DNA from: Azorinus chamasolen
Lineage: Eukaryota; Mollusca; Bivalvia; Cardiida; Solecurtidae
Direction of reading: 5' to 3'
Length of the DNA: 64,000 nucleotides
Assembly: GCA_963576725.1 (NCBI GenBank)
Contig: OY755246.1
Span: 78,845,540-78,909,539, forward strand
Part shown: piece after piece, positions 62,001 to 64,000 of the stretch
Numbering within the stretch: position 1 is the stretch's first letter
Layout: each line of letters begins with the position of its first letter
Translations under genes and position numbers: made by a program
The notes under the pieces: generated by a model
Told to the model about the DNA's origin: nothing
The model's input: only the letters and a program-made list of their open reading frames with translations
The model's database searches: none

Positions 62001-63514
62001 ATGAATCAATTTGAGATTTAAACTTTATCTACCAACATCATAATGAAATAACCATAATTATAATGACTGTTCTAAAAACGATTTAAACCCTTTGAATGTG
62101 GGATGCACATTCACGAGCCGTCATTTGCAAACAGTGTAGACCCAGATCAGAGGGCTCCTAGAGAAGCCCTCTGATCAGGGTCTACACTGATAGTCATTTA
62201 AAATCCTCTAGCAAGTTTTAACCTTCGTACTGATTGTACTCTCTATTCTACTTTCAATATTCATTGTTGAAAGGGTTAAGAATTTCCCTTTTTTACCACA
62301 TGTGTCACCAATCAACATTGTGTCATCATCACACCAAAGTTTCACTCCTCGTGGTGCCTTCCATTTCTTCCCTGCTGTATAAGTCTCTCCTAAATAACTG
62401 AAAAGATATTATGATAAATTCAACTTCAACCCTTCCCCTGATAAAGAAACCTTCTGATGGCTTTGTAAACATAGTAGACCCAGATCAGATATCTCCTGTC
62501 AGAGTAAAATCATATGTATAATATCAGCAAGCAGAGCAGACCCCGATCAGGTGGCTCAGGAAAGGCATGTTTATGGAGTAACGGGTGACTGTTAGAATTT
62601 TCGGCAGACATAATTTGTTGCAGAAAAGGATATTGACAAACAATAGACTATCTACTAAGCTAATGAATATTCATGAAAGAAATATTTACTTTAGGAATAT
62701 TAATTAGATGAAATTTGTAAATGGCATATGAAAACAGAAAGTTTCAGGCATGGCAGAAACTGCACCATCAAATCAATTATTCCATGAGGAAACAGAGCCA
62801 ACCCTGAACTGAACATATAGCTCTTACAAGGGGAGTTTCATCAGGGTCTGCTCTGTTTGAAAAGGTGTAATTATGCCTGTACTCTGTTTGCAAAAGCATG
62901 TTTAAGAAAAAGTGTTAAGCCAATACTTGATAAATATCCATAGCAAGACAAGAATGTCAGCCATGATGTCATGATTTAAAACTCCACCGCCTCTAGAGAC
63001 TGGGATACTACATGAGGTTATTAAACCTTTTGCTTCAGTCTGCGGTCATTCTCAAGCATCTTATTGGTCAGATTCTGAGCTTGCTCAGAATCTGATCAAT
63101 GAGATATTTGAGAATGATCTCAGACTCAGACTTCGAAATTTTATGACCTTGGGGCTAGGGTACATTTTACTAAATTACTTTACATACGGTAAGTCAAAAT
63201 GAAATTTACAGGATTATGAAAAACTTGCAGACAGTGTAGATCTTGTTCAGATGCATTGTTCTCAGTGTGGCATCTGATCTAGTTTTTATGCAATTTACAA
63301 CTGTGCAAGGTTGGTTTTTGCATAGCATGTTCTTTGGAAAAGTTGCATGAATAGTTTAGCCAAACAGTATGGAGATCAAAAGCAGAACCAAGCAACTTCA
63401 ATCTGTACTACCTGAATTTAAATTCTTCTTTTTTAATCCCTCGTCTCAGCTTTTTGACAACCTTTTTCAATTTTCTCTCCAATTTTTTCAGCACACATTT
63501 TACATCACAATTTT
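40930..63514 (-). CDS. SCUBE-family secreted glycoprotein (3' part)
   Basis: Signal-peptide/CUB/EGF-like (SCUBE) homologue; in vertebrates these are secreted or membrane-tethered glycoproteins acting in Hedgehog release and BMP/growth-factor signalling. The visible exons encode, in order: the end of the spacer with a Lys-rich helix (63412-63514), the spacer/Cys-rich junction (62297-62397), three GCC2/GCC3-type cysteine-rich repeats (60682-60846, 59754-59921, 58202-58363; '[11 protein letters not shown]', '[15 protein letters not shown]'), a CUB domain over two exons ('[11 protein letters not shown]', '[10 protein letters not shown]', '[19 protein letters not shown]'), then the SCUBE-specific tail ('[18 protein letters not shown]'). 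Nine exons to the proximal stop give 425 codons plus stop with all phases agreeing. N-terminal EGF repeats are outside the window. Which SCUBE paralogue it equals cannot be decided. Two alternative last exons exist. Confidence 0.93.
41146..41387. mobile_element. MITE-A
   Basis: TTAACCCTTTCCCTG to AATGGGTTAA; apex CAGCTCCTATAGATC. 73 nt upstream (in gene sense) of the distal SCUBE acceptor. Confidence 0.82.
41384..41630. mobile_element. MITE-A, abutting
   Basis: Shares TTAA 41384-41387; apex GGCTCCTATAGAAGCC; end GATAAGGGTTAA. Confidence 0.8.
41891..42060. repeat. Inverted repeat, ~60-bp arms
   Basis: 'ACCAGTGTTTTATCGTGCAA' and its exact complement; centre CCTCGGCCTATCGGCCTCG. Confidence 0.85.
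42060..42985. repeat. Cluster of partial MITE-A copies
   Basis: Left parts near 42220-42350; reverse copy 42376-42600 with apex GGAGCCGTCTC; hairpins at 42735 (CCACCTATCGGAGCC) and fragments to 42985. Confidence 0.6.
43005..43330. repeat. MITE-A with nested hairpin
   Basis: CCCTTCCCTGTTGAATATTC left end, hairpin insert 43088-43160, then degenerate A core to GGAATGGG. Confidence 0.65.
43088..43160. repeat. Hairpin element AGGGCTTGGTGCAAAACTAT
   Basis: Arms of about 28 bp perfect, small mismatch near the TCACAAAGTGA centre; same element at 47021. Confidence 0.85.
43603..43856. mobile_element. MITE-A2, reverse, complete
   Basis: TTAACCCTTTCCCTCATA to CAGGGAAAGGGTTAA; intact apex CAGCTCCTATAGGAGCCG. 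Confidence 0.9.
43883..44108. mobile_element. MITE-B
   Basis: TTAATCCATTCCCTCATAAA; apex TTGCTCCTATAGGAGCAA; end TTATGTGTTAA. Confidence 0.8.
44284..44533. mobile_element. MITE-C copy 5
   Basis: TTAACCCTTCGCTTGCTG to AGCAAGCGAAGGGTTAA, intact. Confidence 0.9.
44530..44717. mobile_element. MITE-A, reverse, abutting
   Basis: Shares TTAA with MITE-C; apex duplicated (TTCCATAGGAGCTCTTATGGAA); ends GTCATTTGTTAA. Confidence 0.72.
44718..45064. other. Intergenic/intron unique stretch
   Basis: A doubled 'GATGTTGCTATGGTTACTG' at 44868-44905 and a MITE-A right end at about 44985-45035; otherwise nothing. Confidence 0.45.
45121..45411. mobile_element. MITE-B, reverse, with internal duplication
   Basis: Segment 'TTATCACAATGGTTT...TTTAGTTCATGCTCC' is tandemly doubled (~62 bp). 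Apex TTGCTCCTTAGGAGCAA. Confidence 0.82.
45412..45677. other. Unique AT-rich stretch
   Basis: A repeated 'TTGCCATAGCAATATT' at 45509 and 45571; no gene. Confidence 0.4.
45678..45933. mobile_element. MITE-A
   Basis: TTAACCCTTCCCTCC; good apex GGCTCCTATGGGAGCC; right end decayed (GGATTAAAGG). Confidence 0.82.
45934..46153. mobile_element. MITE-A, reverse
   Basis: Left end lost; hairpin apex GGCTCCTATAATAGCC; end ACAGGGAAAGGGTTAA. Confidence 0.78.
46150..46367. mobile_element. MITE-A, reverse, abutting
   Basis: Shares TTAA 46150-46153; deleted apex (GGTTCCTGTAAAATCTG); end GGGGAAAGGGTTA. Confidence 0.75.
46470..46678. repeat. Minisatellite grown from a MITE-A2 terminus
   Basis: Nine units 'TTTAACCCTTTCCCTATTCT' + ATG, continuous with the MITE-A2 that follows. 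Confidence 0.92.
46670..46879. mobile_element. MITE-A2
   Basis: TTAACCCTTTCCCTATTC to GGAAAGGGTTAA; left hairpin arm deleted, apex TCCTCCTATAGGAGCC. Confidence 0.82.
46880..47205. repeat. MITE-A, reverse, with nested hairpin
   Basis: CTTTCCCTCATATAAGTGCC, apex GGCTCTGTAGCGACT, insert 47021-47095, end AGGGAAAGGTTTAA. Confidence 0.72.
47021..47095. repeat. Perfect 75-bp hairpin element
   Basis: 36-bp arms with no mismatch around AAA (TGAGGGCTTGG...CCAAGCCCTCA). Confidence 0.9.
47212..47442. repeat. MITE-A
   Basis: TTCCCTGCTCAATATTTATG; apex GGCTCCTAAAGGAGCC; end TAGGGAAAGGGTGA. Confidence 0.75.
47443..47685. other. Intron 8 (SCUBE) unique stretch
   Basis: Open frames on both strands, no domain or splice support. 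Confidence 0.4.
47780..47862. repeat. Short tandem 'CAGTCACCTTGACC'
   Basis: Three imperfect copies, ~25-bp spacing. Confidence 0.65.
47921..48125. mobile_element. Family D pogo/Tigger-like MITE
   Basis: CAGCAAAACCTCTCTATAAT...TAGAGAGGTTTTACTG, TA flanks; apex ACACTCCTATAGGAGTG. Confidence 0.9.
48187..48296. repeat. MITE-A hairpin and right end
   Basis: Fully symmetric arms here (both CCCAGATCAG), apex CAGCTCCAAAAGGAGCTG, end GGAGTAAAGGGTTAA. Confidence 0.75.
48467..48545. repeat. Family F hairpin (GATCCAGATGAGAT)
   Basis: 'TTAGATCCAGATGAGATGC' / 'GTCTCATCAGGATCCAAACT'. Related pieces at 1280-1345, 19340, 46430, 55440 and 56955. Confidence 0.6.
48663..48686. repeat. (TA)n microsatellite
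   Basis: About 11 TA units downstream of the proximal SCUBE stop in gene sense. Confidence 0.85.
48905..49048 (-). CDS. SCUBE last coding exon, proximal version
   Basis: 144 nt including TAG. Acceptor TTGTTGCAG, phase 0. Encodes 47 residues: '[20 protein letters not shown]', then '[20 protein letters not shown]'. Closest of the two copies to vertebrate SCUBE (retains D.V.A.P and KY). Confidence 0.92.
   Translation of the reverse strand, partial: DRKLLNTLIDVIAQPEHFPKYELYSKDVFPQSFLRLLRRKVIQFFYP
49155..49856. repeat. Family E palindrome expanded by a 24-bp minisatellite
   Basis: Ends TTATTTCTCAGTCAGACCC and AGATAGGGTTTGGCTGTGAA are family E arms; between them about 26 units of 'GAGGCTACTCATTAGCTACT' + CTCT (49188-49812). 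Starts about 107 nt upstream of the proximal SCUBE exon. Confidence 0.9.
50001..50250. mobile_element. MITE-C copy 6, reverse
   Basis: TTAACCGTTCGCTTGCTAAT to CAGGCGAAGGGTTAA. Confidence 0.9.
50330..50730. mobile_element. MITE-B interrupted at its apex by repeat I
   Basis: Left arm up to 'ACATTTGCTCTTTGG', resumes at 50694 with TGGACTTTTACAGAGGCGTT. Confidence 0.72.
50461..50694. mobile_element. Dispersed repeat I, copy 3 (inverted)
   Basis: 'ACCAACCTATGAAGTTTCAT', 'AATGAGCTACATTAAAGTTT'. Confidence 0.72.
50925..51350. repeat. MITE-A (degenerate) and MITE-B half
   Basis: A hairpin apex ATCCTAGAGTAGTTG at 51083; B right half 51238-51350 with 'AGCCTATGA' doubled. Confidence 0.6.
51480..51640. 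repeat. Family E element
   Basis: 'AAGGTGCATACCCAAATACT' flank and palindrome 51511-51598. Confidence 0.78.
51742..51938. repeat. MITE-A
   Basis: CCCTTTACTCCATGAATATT; deletion in left arm; apex GGGCTGCTACAGGAGTC; A-run at 51912. Confidence 0.7.
51939..52146. other. Unique stretch, ORF without support
   Basis: A 69-codon open frame lacks domain, signal or splice evidence; treated as chance. Confidence 0.4.
52147..52375. mobile_element. MITE-A
   Basis: TTAACCCTTTACTCC to AAAGCGTATTAA; apex CAGCTGTCCTATAGGAGCC. Confidence 0.82.
52372..52600. mobile_element. MITE-B, reverse, abutting
   Basis: Shares TTAA 52372-52375; apex TTGCTCTTATAGGAGCAA; end GGTAATGAGTTAA. Confidence 0.83.
52610..53256. 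repeat. Three partial MITE-A copies
   Basis: Hairpins at 52652 (ACTCCTACATGAGCT), 52900-52990 and 53055-53115 (GGATCCTGTATGAGTC); end GAGGGGAAAGGGTTAA at 53241-53256. Confidence 0.68.
53291..53740. mobile_element. MITE-A, reverse, with nested MITE-B
   Basis: CCCTTTACTCCATAAATAGC, apex GGCTCCTATAGGAGCC, then B inserted in a TTAA created at CTTACATTAATATTCATGG. Confidence 0.78.
53508..53721. mobile_element. MITE-B, reverse, nested
   Basis: TTAACCCATTCCCTCATA to GGTAATGGGTTAA; apex TTGTTCCTATAGGAGCAA. Confidence 0.86.
53741..54195. other. Intron stretch, no gene or repeat recognised
   Basis: AT-rich; a short MITE-like 'GATCTAGATCAACC' fragment near 54115 only. Confidence 0.4.
54196..54397. 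mobile_element. MITE-A, shortened hairpin
   Basis: TTAATCCTTCTGCTG to AGGGAAAGCTTTAA; arms lost to CAGACCTCCTGAAGGAGCC. Confidence 0.78.
54394..54623. mobile_element. MITE-B, abutting
   Basis: Shares TTAA 54394-54397; apex TTGCTCCTATAGGAGAAA; end GGAAAGGGTTAA. Confidence 0.86.
54719..54798 (-). CDS. SCUBE exon: C-terminal tail, penultimate
   Basis: 80 nt, acceptor CCTTTCAG, donor GTAAGT. Encodes '[20 protein letters not shown]' and 'HQSIFK', ending phase 0, so either downstream last exon joins in frame. Confidence 0.94.
54867..55088. mobile_element. MITE-B
   Basis: TTAATCCATTCCCTCACATG; apex TTGCTCCTATGGAGCAC; ends 69-290 nt upstream of the penultimate SCUBE exon. Confidence 0.8.
55085..55400. 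mobile_element. MITE-A composite (left end plus reverse copy)
   Basis: Shares TTAA 55085-55088; hairpin apex ACTCCTGTAGGAGCC; end AATAAAGGATTAA. Confidence 0.7.
55494..55751. mobile_element. MITE-A, reverse
   Basis: TTAACCCTTTACTCC to GAGTAAAGGGTTAA; apex GGCTCCTATAAGAGCC. Confidence 0.87.
55748..55995. mobile_element. MITE-A2, abutting
   Basis: Shares TTAA 55748-55751; apex GGTTCCTATAGGAGCC; end GGGAAAGGGTTAA. Confidence 0.9.
56071..56223 (-). CDS. SCUBE exon: CUB domain, C-terminal part
   Basis: 153 nt, acceptor TTTCACAG, donor GTAAGT. Contains '[20 protein letters not shown]', '[20 protein letters not shown]' and 'VTYL'. Spacing across both splice junctions equals vertebrate SCUBE. Confidence 0.95.
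56252..56492. mobile_element. MITE-A
   Basis: TTAACCCTTTAATCC to GGAAAGGGTTAA; apex GGCTCCTGCTGGAGCC. Begins 29 nt upstream of a SCUBE acceptor in gene sense. Confidence 0.88.
56530..56815 (+). mobile_element. tRNA-derived SINE, ~286 bp
   Basis: Class II tRNA-like head 'GGCCTCCGTGGCCAAGTGGT' with degenerate B box 'GGTTTGAATCTCGG', body 'GTGAGGAAGCTTTCCAG', end GACATTAAACATCAACAAC. Imperfect target duplication TCCTTT..TTCTGA / TCCTTTTCTGA. Confidence 0.78.
57035..57263. mobile_element. MITE-B
   Basis: TTAACCCATTCCCACATAGG; apex TTGCTCCATAGGAGCAA; right TTAA mutated (GGGTAAA). Confidence 0.83.
57344..57574. mobile_element. MITE-B, reverse
   Basis: TTAACCTATTCCAGACTACT to GGAATGTGTTAA; apex TTGCTCCACAGGAGCAT. 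Confidence 0.83.
57593..57796 (-). CDS. SCUBE exon: CUB domain, N-terminal part
   Basis: 204 nt, acceptor TTCCTAG, donor GTACGT. Contains 'RECGKVF', '[20 protein letters not shown]', '[12 protein letters not shown]' and '[12 protein letters not shown]', including the first CUB disulfide cysteines. A MITE-B copy ends 18 nt beyond the donor. Confidence 0.95.
57857..58101. mobile_element. MITE-A2
   Basis: Left end AAACCTTTCCCTG; apex GGCTCCTACAGGAGCC; end GAAGGAAAGGGTTAA. 60 nt from a SCUBE acceptor. Confidence 0.82.
58202..58363 (-). CDS. SCUBE exon: third Cys-rich repeat
   Basis: 162 nt, acceptor ATGTCAG, donor GTGAGT. Encodes '[20 protein letters not shown]' and '[16 protein letters not shown]', ending DSFDCK just before the CUB domain. 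Confidence 0.93.
58445..58912. repeat. ~100-bp direct repeat flanking a MITE-A
   Basis: 'GGTGCTTTCTGCATTACTTT' and 'CATTTTCATTCA' occur at 58479 and 58842; the left copy has TTAA with the MITE, the right copy has TCAA. Confidence 0.72.
58533..58791. mobile_element. MITE-A, reverse, complete
   Basis: TTAACCCTTTCCTTC to GAACAGGGAAAGGGTTAA; perfect apex AAGGCTCCTATAGGAGCCTT. Confidence 0.88.
58913..59505. other. SCUBE intron stretch, no gene recognised
   Basis: Mostly unique; a family E flank 'CAATTACTGAAATCGTCATT' near 59295. Confidence 0.4.
59509..59630. repeat. Inverted repeat GTTGTCTTTTAAGATCACAT
   Basis: Arms about 32 bp exact, then diverged; centre AGCTCGCCAAGGCTCG. Confidence 0.8.
59650..59735. 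repeat. Family E right half
   Basis: 'AAGAGTGGTCACAACATAG' then GAGATAAAGAAG. Ends 19 nt from a SCUBE donor. Confidence 0.65.
59754..59921 (-). CDS. SCUBE exon: second Cys-rich repeat
   Basis: 168 nt, acceptor TATTCCCAG, donor GTAACT. Encodes '[20 protein letters not shown]' and '[16 protein letters not shown]'. Family spacing of six cysteines is kept. Confidence 0.92.
60090..60250. repeat. MITE-A, short hairpin
   Basis: AACAGAGCAGATCCTATAAG then GCGGTCTGATCTTGTTCTAC; termini eroded. Confidence 0.6.
60280..60376. repeat. Short tandem 'TTTATAATGCCATTTCAG'
   Basis: Three copies at 32-bp spacing. Confidence 0.75.
60376..60625. repeat. MITE-A2, reverse
   Basis: Apex GGCTCCTGTAGGAGCC; end GGGGAAAGGCTAA, 57 nt from a SCUBE donor. 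Confidence 0.78.
60682..60846 (-). CDS. SCUBE exon: first Cys-rich repeat in window
   Basis: 165 nt, acceptor TTCCCAACAG, donor GTTGGT. Encodes '[20 protein letters not shown]' and ends 'GAGSLDNCS', a GCC2/GCC3 ephrin-receptor-like module. Its 5' boundary is duplicated several times in the upstream intron (60880-61300). Confidence 0.9.
60870..61300 (-). repeat. Tandem copies of a SCUBE exon 5' boundary
   Basis: About six degenerate ~70-bp units holding 'CACACCCAACTGTTGGGAAT' (acceptor plus first codons in antisense), 'GAGGTAAAAATGTGAGTG' and 'ACCAACATGATGGAGTACAA'. Confidence 0.82.
61320..61525. repeat. MITE-A, reverse, eroded
   Basis: 'TTTGCAAACAAGGTAGATC' with deleted apex; 'GATTAATATTTATAAAGTC' right part. 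Confidence 0.62.
61633..61856. mobile_element. MITE-B
   Basis: TTAACTCACTCCTCCTAGAC; apex TTGTTCCATGGAGCAA; end GGGAATGTGTTAA. Confidence 0.8.
61857..62082. other. MITE-A scrap, C-run and unique sequence
   Basis: C14-like run at 61927-61940; nothing coding. Confidence 0.45.
62083..62279. mobile_element. piggyBac-like MITE with core of A type, different ends
   Basis: TTAAACCCTTTGAATGTGGG...TGTTGAAAGGGTTAA; hairpin 'GTGTAGACCCAGATCAGAGG' apex GGCTCCTAGAGAAGCC. A third terminal type carrying the AGACCC[AT]GAT core. Confidence 0.72.
62297..62397 (-). CDS. SCUBE exon: spacer end
   Basis: 101 nt, acceptor CTTTTCAG, donor GTAAAA. Encodes '[20 protein letters not shown]' and ends 'MLIGDTC'. Low similarity but correct phase on both sides. 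A MITE ends 17 nt from the donor. Confidence 0.8.
62420..62945. repeat. Cluster of eroded MITE-A pieces
   Basis: Arms at 62472, 62530 and 62800-62860; no intact apex. Confidence 0.55.
62990..63160. repeat. Inverted repeat related to 17588-17780
   Basis: 'GTCAGATTCTGAGC' / 'GCTCAGAATCTGATC' around TTGCTC; end TTTTATGACCTTGG. Confidence 0.65.
63166..63411. other. SCUBE intron stretch
   Basis: Family F-like hairpin at 63228-63290 (GTAGATCTTGTTCAGATGC); otherwise unique. Confidence 0.45.
63412..63514 (-). CDS. SCUBE exon: spacer, Lys-rich helix
   Basis: 103 nt, acceptor ACATTTCAG, donor GTAGTA. Encodes '[19 protein letters not shown]' then '[14 protein letters not shown]'. Position and the C..C..K pattern match the vertebrate spacer before the cysteine-rich repeats. 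Confidence 0.82.
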
Positions 63515-63665
63515 CTGAAATGTAAAAATAATAAAACCCATTATTAATTAGAAAGAATAAAAAAAATATTCAATGTATAAAGGGTTAACATCAGATAATT
63601 GATATACATCATTTATCCCATCTCATCCTCATTATATTCATGGTGCATTCCTCCATATAAAGATA

Positions 63666-63870
63666 CAGTAAAACCTCTCTACAACAGCCACTAAATTGTC
63701 CTAATTAGTTGGCATATTAGCACAGGTGACTGCTTAAAGCAAGGTGAAAGTAAAACAGAACGCTCCTATAGGAGCGTTCTGTTTTACGTTCGCCTTGCTT
63801 TAAGCAGCCACCTGCCTTTAACTCAAAATACTTTATGTAATTTAGTGGCCATTATAGAGAGGTTTTACTG
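63666..63870. mobile_element. Family D pogo/Tigger-like MITE
   Basis: CAGTAAAACCTCTCTACAAC...TATAGAGAGGTTTTACTG, TA flanks; perfect apex ACGCTCCTATAGGAGCGT in an almost perfect hairpin. Confidence 0.92.
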
Positions 63871-64000
63871 TAGGACATGCTCTGAATCTGACCAGTCTTA
63901 CACTTGAGAATGATCTCAGACTCAGAAATTTTATAACCTTGGACCCATGTACCTGGCAGAAATGACTTTTGATTCATTGGCAAATAGTGTAGACACTACT

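Overview
The window is eukaryotic nuclear DNA, AT-rich and intron-rich, and most likely from a bivalve mollusc. It carries tRNA-derived SINEs with the molluscan 'GTGACTGGGTGGGGT'-type body, repeat-core mobile elements of the kind common in bivalve genomes, and two metazoan genes with short exons separated by kilobase introns. The species cannot be named from sequence alone.

Two genes lie tail to tail. Positions 1-31818 on the + strand hold the last 16 coding exons of NCAPD3, the condensin II HEAT subunit (660 codons plus stop, every splice phase consistent, 5' end outside the window). Positions 40930-63514 on the - strand hold the 3' part of a SCUBE-family gene: spacer, GCC2/GCC3-type cysteine-rich repeats, CUB domain and conserved C-terminal tail, 425 codons plus stop, 5' end outside the window. 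This gene has two intact, homologous, phase-matched last coding exons (48905-49048 and 40930-41073), apparently an exon duplication that allows alternative C-termini.

Nearly everything else is non-autonomous mobile DNA. MITE families A/A2 (>25 near-complete copies and several dozen fragments), B (about 17) and C (6) have ends TTAA-CCC...GGG-TTAA, the piggyBac signature, around a large central palindrome. Family D (6 complete copies, ~150-205 bp) and three larger elements (824-1101 bp) have CAGT...ACTG ends flanked by TA, the pogo/Tigger signature. Palindromic family E, a third dispersed repeat (I), repeat-core elements with ~145-155 bp tandem units, two SINEs and one retro-insertion fill the rest. 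Elements are nested, abut each other sharing a single TTAA, and end as close as 17-80 nt from splice sites.

The most unusual signals are: (1) a common palindrome apex, GCTCCTATAGGAGC, in MITE families whose termini belong to different transposase superfamilies, with chimeras and insertions at that apex; (2) tandem repeats that multiply real 3' splice sites in both genes (NCAPD3 exon at 27845, SCUBE exon at 60846); (3) the duplicated SCUBE last exon; (4) minisatellites grown out of MITE termini and palindromes; (5) repeat-core elements loaded with nuclear-receptor half-sites.

No functional rRNA, tRNA, CRISPR array or autonomous transposase gene was recognised.
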